The position numbers and the translations under genes are program-made. From assembly GCA_964525395.1 (NCBI GenBank), contig CAZGGU010000028.1:1-10437 (forward strand): a stretch of DNA of 10,437 bases, written 5' to 3'. Below, piece after piece: positions 1-6,307 of the stretch (position 1 is the first letter of the stretch; each line of letters begins with the position of its first letter). The notes beneath the pieces were generated by a model, which saw nothing but the letters and a program-made list of their open reading frames with translations, searched no databases and was not told the DNA's origin. The stretch comes from 2-01-FULL-39-10-A sp964525395. Its GTDB lineage: Bacteria > Patescibacteriota > Microgenomatia > Levybacterales > UBA12049.

Positions 1-15
1 TTAAGAGAGGTTCAT

Positions 16-36
16 AAAAATTTCCACTCCGGAAAT
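16..36 (-). terminator. candidate intrinsic terminator after the 118-aa gene
   Basis: On the minus strand a 6-bp stem (ATTTCC pairing with GGAAAT, positions 36-31 with 25-20) closes a 5-nt loop and runs straight into a short T tract at 20-16. It starts 6 bp after the stop codon of the 118-aa gene, where a terminator is expected. The stem is short and A+T rich, so it would be weak. No further gene is visible to the left in the remaining bases. Confidence 0.4.
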
Positions 37-41
37 AAAGA

Positions 42-398
42 TTAGCTTTCTGAAGGAGGTTTAAAAGTCGACTGAGGTCCTTTTGGTTCTACTGGAAGTG
101 TAGCGGGTAATCCATTTGATGCAGCTTCTGCAACAATGTCAGATCTTCTTTGTTGTCTAGCTCTTCTCTCTTCCATCAATTCTTCATCCCCAGGAGTATT
201 TGCATCACCTTGGTACATTTCTGCAGCATCATCTCCAGGTTGCTTCAATTTGTTAGGCGTGAGGCTTTCATCTGCTTCTGGGGCTGGCAAGGGCATACCT
301 GCGTCTCTGTGCGTTGTTACAGGATTAACTCGTGATTCTGTTGTCCCTTTTTTCCAAGATTTGAGTCTTTCTAAAATTCCTGATGAACCTTCTGGCAT
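42..398 (-). CDS. 118-aa hydrophilic, probably disordered protein of unknown function
   Basis: I do not recognise this protein. It has no cysteine, no membrane segment and no signal peptide. It is rich in Pro, Glu, Asp, Ser, Thr, Lys and Arg, which suggests an intrinsically disordered chain. The N-terminal part (about residues 8-17) is basic. A charged stretch around 71-88 (EELMEERRARQQRR) could form a short helix, and the C-terminus is Pro/Ser rich. The start at 398 is supported by a near-consensus promoter whose -10 box ends 6 bp upstream; there is no Shine-Dalgarno sequence. A weak terminator follows the stop codon, so the gene may be its own transcription unit downstream of the SIMPL gene. 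A plus-strand reading frame lies opposite, but it has no promoter or recognisable product, and the minus-strand promoter favours this strand. Confidence 0.65.
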   Translation of the reverse strand: MPEGSSGILERLKSWKKGTTESRVNPVTTHRDAGMPLPAPEADESLTPNKLKQPGDDAAEMYQGDANTPGDEELMEERRARQQRRSDIVAEAASNGLPATLPVEPKGPQSTFKPPSES

Positions 399-404
399 AA
401 TATT

Positions 405-433
405 AATATAAACTAATTAGCTTGATCTGTCAA
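405..433 (-). promoter_or_regulatory. sigma70-type promoter of the 118-aa gene
   Basis: The minus strand reads TTGACA (433-428), a 17-bp spacer, then TATATT (410-405). The -35 is a perfect consensus match and the -10 matches at five of six positions. The first transcribed base expected about 7 nt downstream falls on the A of the ATG at 398, so the transcript would be leaderless. The -35 box overlaps the TGA stop codon of the upstream 44-aa gene. Confidence 0.65.
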
Positions 434-564
434 TTTCGATCTAATTTTTTACGATATAAATTTACCAATTGTCTTGCTTTACTTGCTTCACCATTGTCTC
501 CTTTTAAACTTGCTTTCATTTGCAAGATAAAAGCTTTTTGAAATTTAACTTGATCTTTGCTCAT
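430..564 (-). CDS. 44-aa basic small protein of unknown function
   Basis: This short frame starts with ATG at 564-562, one base after the TAA of the SIMPL gene, and ends in TGA at 432-430. The protein begins MSKDQVKFQKAF and ends YRKKLDRN. It is Lys/Arg rich, has no cysteine, tryptophan or proline, and would readily form one or two amphipathic helices, the second around residues 25-42 (GEASKARQLVNLYRKKL). There is no Shine-Dalgarno sequence, so translation probably depends on ribosomes finishing the SIMPL gene. The tight spacing, clean composition and precise filling of the gap between two genes support a real gene. The function is unknown: an RNA- or nucleic-acid-binding peptide would fit the charge, but nothing shows it. 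Confidence 0.6.
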   Translation of the reverse strand: MSKDQVKFQKAFILQMKASLKGDNGEASKARQLVNLYRKKLDRN

Positions 565-565
565 A

Positions 566-1315
566 TTAATTTGTTTGATAAGTGAGGATAACAGTTACTT
601 CTATGTTCGATTCACCAGGAGTAATCTCAGTTTTATTGGCCAATTCTCCACCCTGCGCTCTTGAATCTAGGGCCATAGGTTGTGGTTGATCTCCTCCAAA
701 ATTTTCACTTATATTAACAATATTCCCGAGTTTGATTCCAGCAGCCTTGGCTAATCCTTCAGCTGAGGTTTTAGCGCTTGCTACAGCCTCTTCCCTGGCT
801 TGGTTTCTTAGCTCCTGAAGCTTCTTATCGTTAAGCTTGAAGGTTATATTGCCAACGTTGTTAGCTCCTGCTCCGGTGGCTGCGTCGACTACGGCACTGG
901 CCTTATCAATTGGCGTTTCTACTTCGAACGTTTGGTTGACACTGTAGCCGTTAATTCTCTGAGTTTCTCCTGTGAATGAATAATTTGGGTTTACTGAATA
1001 ATTGGAAGTTCTAATATCCTTCTCCGCAATTCCCTGCTCTTTTAATGCGCTGATAATTTTATTTGCTGATTGATTGGCTTGCTCCTGTGCGGACTGGACT
1101 GTGTTTGCTTCCGCAGTTATTCCCATGTTTATTACCGCTGTGTCTGGAGCTGCAGATGCCTTACCTGTGCCTTGGGATTGGAAAGAATCCGTGAGATTTG
1201 TGTTTACGTTATGAACTGTAAATGAGGTTGAGCCTGCTATCTTTGTATAAGCAAAAAGAGCCATGAAGAAGATAATGATTATTGCCGTAAAAGTTAATAC
1301 TTTATTTTTATCCAT
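566..1315 (-). CDS. SIMPL (DUF541) domain protein, membrane anchored
   Basis: The 249-aa protein has a short basic N-terminus, one hydrophobic segment (about residues 7-24), then an extracytoplasmic SIMPL/DUF541 domain (about 46-247). Family hallmarks are visible: GTGKASAAPDTAVINMGI near 49-66, the KDIRTSNYSVNPNY stretch near 99-112, GYSVNQTFEV near 123-132, the Ala-rich helix with REEAVASAKTSAEGLAKAAG near 174-193, and the final PGESNIEVTVILTYQ strand. Family members are periplasmic or surface proteins of poorly defined role; some are linked to stress tolerance or outer-membrane assemblies. Here the protein would be tethered to the outer face of the membrane. It lies 52 bp after the LysM-like gene and 1 bp before the 44-aa gene, so these three could be co-transcribed. 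No Shine-Dalgarno sequence precedes the ATG. Confidence 0.9.
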   Translation of the reverse strand: MDKNKVLTFTAIIIIFFMALFAYTKIAGSTSFTVHNVNTNLTDSFQSQGTGKASAAPDTAVINMGITAEANTVQSAQEQANQSANKIISALKEQGIAEKDIRTSNYSVNPNYSFTGETQRINGYSVNQTFEVETPIDKASAVVDAATGAGANNVGNITFKLNDKKLQELRNQAREEAVASAKTSAEGLAKAAGIKLGNIVNISENFGGDQPQPMALDSRAQGGELANKTEITPGESNIEVTVILTYQTN

Positions 1316-1325
1316 ACCAAGACTA

Positions 1326-1355
1326 ATGATGATGCATTTTGATTGAGGTTGTCAA
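1326..1355 (-). promoter_or_regulatory. possible promoter of the SIMPL gene
   Basis: The minus strand has a perfect TTGACA (1355-1350), an 18-bp spacer and CATCAT (1331-1326), which matches TATAAT at four of six positions. The -10 would end 10 bp before the ATG at 1315, similar to the other promoters here. The weak -10 makes this uncertain; the gene may be read from the promoter of the LysM-like gene instead. Confidence 0.35.
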
Positions 1356-1367
1356 GACTTTTGGGGA

Positions 1368-1817
1368 TTAAATTGAGCAGTTTACTAAAACTGTATCACC
1401 TATATGAAGAGCTTTGCCCTCATTTAAATTTTGTGTTGTTAAGTATTTCTGTCCTGAGCCACAGGTTCTTTTAGTTATTTTCCAATAACTGTCATTATTT
1501 ACTACTTCTACGCTCTGAATTTTAGCCACAGAAGATGTAGGCGTAGGATTTCTATAATCAATTGTATCTTGTTTTACGGTCTTTTTTTGTAAGCCATTGT
1601 CAACAACTACTACGTTTTTATGCGAATTAAGATCTATATTGGAAATTCCGAAGAATATTAAAGGAGTTAAGGCTATTATTACTACAAAAATCAGGCTAAT
1701 TGCGAGTTTTTTTCTGATACTTCTTGGAGGTTTTTTAGGAGTTTCGAAATCATCATTAAAAGAAACGTAGTCTCCTCCCCAATATTTTATTTCGAAGTCA
1801 TCTTTGTCGTAGATCAT
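1368..1817 (-). CDS. single-pass membrane protein with C-terminal LysM-like domain
   Basis: The 149-aa protein has a charged cytoplasmic N-terminus with a basic patch just before the membrane (RSIRKK, 32-37), one hydrophobic helix (about 38-58), a Pro/Thr linker near 90-96 (NPTPTSS) and a compact C-terminal domain (about 102-149). By the positive-inside rule the C-terminal domain lies outside. That domain reads like a LysM: a DSYWKITKR helix start (109-117), a middle LTTQN (126-130), and an ending ALHIGDTVLV (136-145) like the usual PGDxLxV. It could bind peptidoglycan or another surface glycan. Cys119 and Cys147 are the only cysteines and could form a disulfide across the domain. It has its own promoter and lies upstream of the SIMPL gene on the same strand. 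The LysM call rests on motif reading only. Confidence 0.8.
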   Translation of the reverse strand: MIYDKDDFEIKYWGGDYVSFNDDFETPKKPPRSIRKKLAISLIFVVIIALTPLIFFGISNIDLNSHKNVVVVDNGLQKKTVKQDTIDYRNPTPTSSVAKIQSVEVVNNDSYWKITKRTCGSGQKYLTTQNLNEGKALHIGDTVLVNCSI

Positions 1818-1826
1818 AGTGTTGGG

Positions 1827-1856
1827 ATTCTAGCACACTATAAGTTCGGAAGTCAA
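1827..1856 (-). promoter_or_regulatory. extended -10 promoter of the LysM-like gene
   Basis: The minus strand reads TTGACT (1856-1851), an 18-bp spacer that ends in TGC, then TAGAAT (1832-1827). The -35 and -10 each match consensus at five of six positions, and TGn just before the -10 is the extended -10 motif. Only 9 bp separate the -10 from the ATG at 1817, so the transcript would have almost no leader. It is divergent from the promoter of the 361-aa gene. Confidence 0.6.
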
Positions 1857-1872
1857 TTTCATTTAGATTGTA

Positions 1873-1901
1873 TTGTCAATTCAAATACCAGATATTATAA
1901 G
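1873..1901 (+). promoter_or_regulatory. possible second, upstream promoter for the 361-aa gene
   Basis: TTGTCA (1873-1878), a 17-bp spacer and TATAAG (1896-1901) form an acceptable plus-strand promoter, five of six matches in each box. It would start near 1908 and give a leader of about 50 nt, unlike the downstream promoter at 1921-1950. The region is A+T rich, so chance similarity is a real possibility. Confidence 0.3.
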
Positions 1902-1920
1902 TCTAGAAATATTTTACTTA

Positions 1921-1950
1921 TTGACAAGTATTTTGCATCTCTGACATATT
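1921..1950 (+). promoter_or_regulatory. extended -10 promoter of the 361-aa gene
   Basis: A perfect TTGACA (1921-1926) is followed by an 18-bp spacer ending in TGA, then CATATT (1945-1950). The -10 has four of six matches but gains the TGn extended motif. The ATG is 9 bp downstream at 1960. A start near 1957 would give a leader of 0-3 nt. The layout is the same as that of the divergent promoter at 1827-1856: 18-bp spacer, TGn, and 9 bp to the ATG. Confidence 0.55.
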
Positions 1951-1959
1951 TAAAGAGTA

Positions 1960-3045
1960 ATGCCGGAAGTTATGCACCCGCCATTGGCTCCAGCTCCAGA
2001 GGGAAGAGTTATTTTCTCCCCTCCCTTAGCGCCAACCCATGCTAGCGAGCAATTATGGCCTCCCGAGATGCCAATATATATAGAACCTCCTCTTCTCGTA
2101 GACCCTCCAAAACCTACTAAGCCAGAAAGACCTTTTTCTCAAATTCAGGAAAGACTCAGAGCCGAATGGGTACCAGTCCGTGGTGAGACCCCAGTTTCAG
2201 AAATGGTCGCAGTATTTAAGGAAAAAGCAATTCATCTCGAGCTTGAAGCTGCAGCCATGACGCCAGACGAGCTAGCTGGAAATATGGATCCTGAAAAAAG
2301 AAGAAGAGTAATAAGAAAGATTTCGGCAATTATGACGGGAGCTGTTGATATTCTAACTGAATATGGATTCGATGTTGATCAGTTAATCTCCGACAAATTA
2401 GATGTGGTGGATGTGAAGTATGATCCTGATATGTTCACGGAGCAAAGGATCCATGGTTTTAATGGAAAACCTGGCAGGAGAAATGTAAGGGAGGTTGCTA
2501 GAGCAATGAAGTATGGGTATGACAAAAATAATAAGACACAATCTTATCAGTTAAGGGGTCTTGTTATTCCAGTCGAAGAAGAGACAGCAAGATTCGGAGA
2601 TCTTACCCCATTTGTTAATTGGCATCAAATGCGTGTGGCAGAGTGGCAATATCGTGCATTTGGATCTGACTTCAGTGTGGAGCAGTCGATAATGCCAAAT
2701 ATGATTGGAGAGATGAAAGAGTTTTTAGATGAATTCGATAAATTAAATCCTGAACAAATAGATCATTTACAGGTAGGAAGAAATAGAGATGATATCGGTG
2801 AGGAAGGCGCTGATTTCTTGATAGGCGCAATGGGGGTTTTGGCAGCATGGTATGAGTGTGTTCAGGGTAGCATTGACGGTAAAATAACTACAATGAAGCA
2901 TGATTTTAAATTGGCTCCTATTCTTAGAACAGAACATAATTATTCTGCGCCAAGAGCAATGCGAGAATTAAGTGAAGCTAAATATAGATTAAAGCATGGT
3001 AAGCCTGTGCCTTATAAATTGGTAGCTCTTTTACATGCTTTCTGA
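1960..3045 (+). CDS. 361-aa protein with MazG-like all-alpha pyrophosphohydrolase motif
   Basis: I do not recognise the whole protein. The first 60 residues are very Pro-rich and probably disordered. Residues 78-165 are mostly helical and charged. Residues 220-320 carry the pattern of MazG-like NTP pyrophosphohydrolases: an entry helix with WQYRAFG (229-235), EMKE (251-254), 27 intervening residues, then EGAD (282-285) within a hydrophobic helix, then IDGKITTMKHDF (305-316). In that superfamily EXXE-(12-28)-EXXD binds the magnesium used to split nucleoside triphosphates to monophosphate and pyrophosphate. The likely role is therefore nucleotide clean-up or signalling, in the cytoplasm; the substrate cannot be inferred. 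No signal peptide or membrane segment is seen. It is the only plus-strand gene, is expressed from its own promoter, has no Shine-Dalgarno sequence, and ends by overlapping the end of folD by 15 bp. The gene call is firm; the family call is moderate. Confidence 0.8.
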   Translation: MPEVMHPPLAPAPEGRVIFSPPLAPTHASEQLWPPEMPIYIEPPLLVDPPKPTKPERPFSQIQERLRAEWVPVRGETPVSEMVAVFKEKAIHLELEAAAMTPDELAGNMDPEKRRRVIRKISAIMTGAVDILTEYGFDVDQLISDKLDVVDVKYDPDMFTEQRIHGFNGKPGRRNVREVARAMKYGYDKNNKTQSYQLRGLVIPVEEETARFGDLTPFVNWHQMRVAEWQYRAFGSDFSVEQSIMPNMIGEMKEFLDEFDKLNPEQIDHLQVGRNRDDIGEEGADFLIGAMGVLAAWYECVQGSIDGKITTMKHDFKLAPILRTEHNYSAPRAMRELSEAKYRLKHGKPVPYKLVALLHAF

Positions 3046-3837
3046 AGCCGCCTGAACAAGATTACGCATGAGCATAGCTACATTTACTGGTCCGACACCA
3101 CCAATCGTAGGTGTATAATATTTTACTCTTCCATCAATTGATGCTTGATCGTAGTCCCCTTTTAATTGTCCTTCTACTGAAAAAAGTCCTACACCGATTA
3201 CGATTTGGTTTTCATTTAACTCGTTTGGGTTGATAGTATTTTCTTTTCCCACAGCGGAAATTATTACATTTGCTGATTTTATAATTTCTTCAGGATTTAT
3301 TGTCTTTGAGTCTATTACTGTAGGAGTTAGGTTTAATTTATTTAATAATTTTATAACTGGTCTTCCAGCAGTTTCACCTTTTCCGATTACAACGATTTTT
3401 TTATGTTTATAGTCATAGCTAATTCGATCAAGAATTTCTATTACAGCTTCAGCCACCGGGGCGTCAAATTTTGATAAGTCATTAAATCCATCAACGTCCT
3501 TCTCTACGTTAATGGCTTGTGAAATTGCATTACGATCAAACTTGTTAGGTAGCGGGCGCTGTACAATAATTCCGTGAATGCTTGGGTCTTGGTTTAGTTT
3601 TTTAATAAGTTGAAGTAGTTCTGTTTCTGTTATTTCCTCTAGATGATGAAGCTTAATGTTTGCGCCAATTTCTTCAGCTTTAATTTGCTTTTGTTTAATA
3701 TATGATTTGGAAGACTCGTTATTTCCTATTAGAATTATTGCCAGTGTGGGGGTGATATTGCGCTTTTTAAGTTCTTCAACATTAGGCTTTAGTGCCGCTA
3801 AAATATCAGAAGCTATAGTTTTGCCATCTATTTTCAT
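3031..3837 (-). CDS. folD: bifunctional methylenetetrahydrofolate dehydrogenase / methenyltetrahydrofolate cyclohydrolase FolD
   Basis: FolD interconverts 5,10-methylene-, 5,10-methenyl- and 10-formyl-tetrahydrofolate with NAD(P)+ in the cytoplasm, supplying one-carbon units for purines and formyl-Met. Active-site residues are present: Tyr46 and Lys50 in SYIKQK (matching Tyr52/Lys56 of the human enzyme), Gln93 in VQRPLP, and Asp116 in KDVDGF. The dinucleotide fold has VVIGKGETAGRP (149-160) and the end has the family signature GGVGPVNVAMLM (246-257). At 268 aa it is short. About nine residues are missing after DVDG, and the usual PCTP loop is replaced by a run with APVAEAV (126-132). The cofactor loop has Lys-Gly where Arg-Ser or Ala-Ser is usual. 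The ATG directly follows the gyrA TAA (0 bp), with no Shine-Dalgarno sequence, so translation is probably coupled. The 3' end overlaps the convergent 361-aa gene. Confidence 0.95.
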   Translation of the reverse strand: MKIDGKTIASDILAALKPNVEELKKRNITPTLAIILIGNNESSKSYIKQKQIKAEEIGANIKLHHLEEITETELLQLIKKLNQDPSIHGIIVQRPLPNKFDRNAISQAINVEKDVDGFNDLSKFDAPVAEAVIEILDRISYDYKHKKIVVIGKGETAGRPVIKLLNKLNLTPTVIDSKTINPEEIIKSANVIISAVGKENTINPNELNENQIVIGVGLFSVEGQLKGDYDQASIDGRVKYYTPTIGGVGPVNVAMLMRNLVQAASESM

Positions 3838-6300
3838 TTAAATGCAGGTGATGGATGAGACTCCATCTCCCTCTTTGGAGAAACGCATAAGAATCACACC
3901 CTGAGTAGCGCGAGAAAGTTTAGGAATAGAGTCAATATCCAGACGAACTACCTGACCTTTATGAGAAGTTATAATTATTTCTTTTGAATCAGCAGGGATT
4001 ATTTGTGAATTGGCCACTTTTCCAGTTTTTTTAGTTATTTCGGCGATTTTTACACCCATTCCTCCTCTAGCTTGCGCTCCGAATTCACCTGCAAGAGTTT
4101 TTTTACCAAATCCATTTTCCATAATCGTAATGAGTAGTGGGTTTTCTCCTTTTCTTACTACATCCATACCTACCACTTGATCATCACCGATTAATCTAAT
4201 TCCTCGCACTCCCATAGTTGCGCGACCAAGAGGTCTGACAGCTTTTTCATTAAATCTAATACATTTTCCGTCTCTGGTATAAACTAAAATGTCGTCATCT
4301 CCTGTTGTAGGATTGGTCCAAGCTAATTCATCGTTTTTATCAAGCTTAATTGCCACAATTCCAGATCTGCGAATATTCTCGAACTCAGACATAGATGTTT
4401 TTTTAACAGTACCTTTTCTGGTAGTGAGGAAAATATGCTTAAATTTATCATTTTTATTATAGGTAATGAATGATTCGACTTTCTCGCCTGCTTCGATATT
4501 AATTAGATTAATTACTGCAGTCCCGCGGCTAGTTCTAGATGAATCATCAATTTCATAGGCTTTAGTCTGATACACTTTACCTTTATTAGTAAAGAATAAA
4601 ATATTATCGTGCGTCTCGCAGCTTCTAATATTCATGATTCCATCCTCATCTTTTGTAGTCATTCCTTTAACGCCTTTTCCTCCACGTTGCTGAGTTTTGA
4701 AGCTCATCAAGCTCTGTCTTTTAATGTAGCCCGTGGTTGTTAATGTAATTACAGTGGGCTCATTTGGTATAAGATCCTCTTCTGAGAATTCGCCTACTTT
4801 TCCTTTATAGACTTTAGTTCTTCTTGGATCTGCATATTTTTCTTTAAGATAAGCAGATTCATCTTTTACTACTACTAATATTTTTTCTGGGTGTGCCAGA
4901 AGGTCTTCAAGATAAGCAATTGTTTCTTTAACCATATTGTACTCATCTTCAATTTTTTGACGCTCAAGGGCTGCAAGACGTCTTAGCTGTAAGTCCAAAA
5001 TTGCTACTGACTGAATTTCAGAAAGCTTGAACCTCTTCATGAGGTTTTGTTTAGCATCATCTTGAGTTTTGCTCTCTCTGATAGTTTTTATTACAGCATC
5101 CAGATTATCAACTGCTATCTTTAGACCTTCTAAGATATGCAGTCTTGCTTTAGCTTGCTTAAGTTCAAATTCTGAGCGCTTTTTGACAACGATATATCTG
5201 TGCTTGATATATTCTTCAAGAATTGTTTTAAGGTTTAGTGTTTGTGGAGTGTCATCAACTAGTGCTACTACGTTTGCAGAAAATGTAGTCTGAAGACTTG
5301 TAAGCTTGTATAGATTATTTAATATTTTTTTCGGAGTCGCATCACGCTTTAATTCCACTACTACGCGTATTCCGTGTCTGTCTGATTCGTCTCTAAGATC
5401 TGAGATTCCTTCGATTTTCTTTTCCTTAACAAGCTCAGCAATACGTGCTACAAGAAGGGCTTTGTTAACCTGGTATGGAAGTTCTGTAATAATAATTGCA
5501 GATTTACCTTGGCCGATTTCTTCAATGTCTGCTTTTCCTCTGATTAATACTCTGCCTCGACCTGTGGAATAAACATTTTTGATTTCCTCTGCATCATAGA
5601 TAGCTCCAGCTGTTGGAAAATCTGGCCCTTTAATAAACTCTAATAATTCATCAACGGTGGTTTCTGAAGTTACGGTAATACCTAATTCATCAGCAATTTT
5701 TGTTTTACCGATCATGTAGGTTACCGCGTCAATTACTTCGCCAAGGTTGTGCGGCGGAATTTTAGTGGCCATACCTACGGCGATACCTTCGGAGCCCATA
5801 AGGAGTAGATTGGGTAATAATGATGGCAGATAATTTGGTTCTTTAAGTGTGTCGTCGAAGTTTCCGACGAAATCAACTGTTTCTTTGTCGATATCTTTAA
5901 GCATTTCAGCGGTTATTGATGCCATTCTTGCCTCTGTGTAACGCATAGCTGCTGGTGGATCGCCATCCATGGATCCGAAGTTTCCTTGACCATCGATCAG
6001 AGGATATCTCATTGAAAAGTCCTGAGCCAAACGAACTAGTGCGTCGTAAATAGCTGTGTCTCCATGAGGATGATACTTACCCATAACTTCTCCGACGATC
6101 TTCGCGCTTTTAGAATACTTAGCGCTATGTGTGAGGTTAAGTTCATGCATTGCATAGAGAATTCTTCGATGCACTGGTTTAAGACCGTCTCTTACGTCAG
6201 GAAGTGCACGGGAGACGATAACGCTCATAGCGTAATCTAAATACGCTCTTTTCATTTCGGCGGTTATTTCTGTATGTTGAAGTTTACCAATGTCGCTCAT
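3838..6300 (-). CDS. gyrA: DNA gyrase subunit A
   Basis: GyrA (820 aa, full length) forms the DNA breakage-reunion half of the A2B2 gyrase that introduces negative supercoils. Visible features: the winged-helix region with HPHGD (77-81), catalytic Tyr121 preceded by Arg120 in RYTEARMA, and Thr82 and Asp86 at the positions of Ser83 and Asp87 of the E. coli quinolone-resistance region. The coiled-coil arm lies around 360-500. A six-bladed C-terminal pinwheel (about 505-820) has recurring RGT/RRSG/RATMGVRG/RGGMGVK/RATQG turns. The GyrA box reads QQRGGKG (537-543), one change from QRRGGKG, which supports gyrase rather than topoisomerase IV. There is no intein and no acidic tail. The gene begins 7 bp after hppA, without a Shine-Dalgarno sequence, so it is likely co-transcribed with hppA and coupled. 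Both subunits carry gyrase-type features and no second type II enzyme is in view. Confidence 0.97.
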   Translation of the reverse strand: MSDIGKLQHTEITAEMKRAYLDYAMSVIVSRALPDVRDGLKPVHRRILYAMHELNLTHSAKYSKSAKIVGEVMGKYHPHGDTAIYDALVRLAQDFSMRYPLIDGQGNFGSMDGDPPAAMRYTEARMASITAEMLKDIDKETVDFVGNFDDTLKEPNYLPSLLPNLLLMGSEGIAVGMATKIPPHNLGEVIDAVTYMIGKTKIADELGITVTSETTVDELLEFIKGPDFPTAGAIYDAEEIKNVYSTGRGRVLIRGKADIEEIGQGKSAIIITELPYQVNKALLVARIAELVKEKKIEGISDLRDESDRHGIRVVVELKRDATPKKILNNLYKLTSLQTTFSANVVALVDDTPQTLNLKTILEEYIKHRYIVVKKRSEFELKQAKARLHILEGLKIAVDNLDAVIKTIRESKTQDDAKQNLMKRFKLSEIQSVAILDLQLRRLAALERQKIEDEYNMVKETIAYLEDLLAHPEKILVVVKDESAYLKEKYADPRRTKVYKGKVGEFSEEDLIPNEPTVITLTTTGYIKRQSLMSFKTQQRGGKGVKGMTTKDEDGIMNIRSCETHDNILFFTNKGKVYQTKAYEIDDSSRTSRGTAVINLINIEAGEKVESFITYNKNDKFKHIFLTTRKGTVKKTSMSEFENIRRSGIVAIKLDKNDELAWTNPTTGDDDILVYTRDGKCIRFNEKAVRPLGRATMGVRGIRLIGDDQVVGMDVVRKGENPLLITIMENGFGKKTLAGEFGAQARGGMGVKIAEITKKTGKVANSQIIPADSKEIIITSHKGQVVRLDIDSIPKLSRATQGVILMRFSKEGDGVSSITCI

Positions 6301-6307
6301 TAATTTA

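Noticed and set aside
1..15. A tiny minus-strand ATG-to-TAA frame at the left edge.
   Set aside because: It encodes only four residues and has no other support.
136..411. Plus-strand open frames opposite the 118-aa gene.
   Set aside because: The minus-strand gene has a near-consensus promoter and a plausible terminator. The plus-strand frames have neither, and their products are unrecognisable.
430..3045. UGA recoded as glycine or tryptophan, as in some Patescibacteria.
   Set aside because: The 44-aa and 361-aa genes end naturally at TGA, and the conserved proteins need no in-frame TGA to read through.
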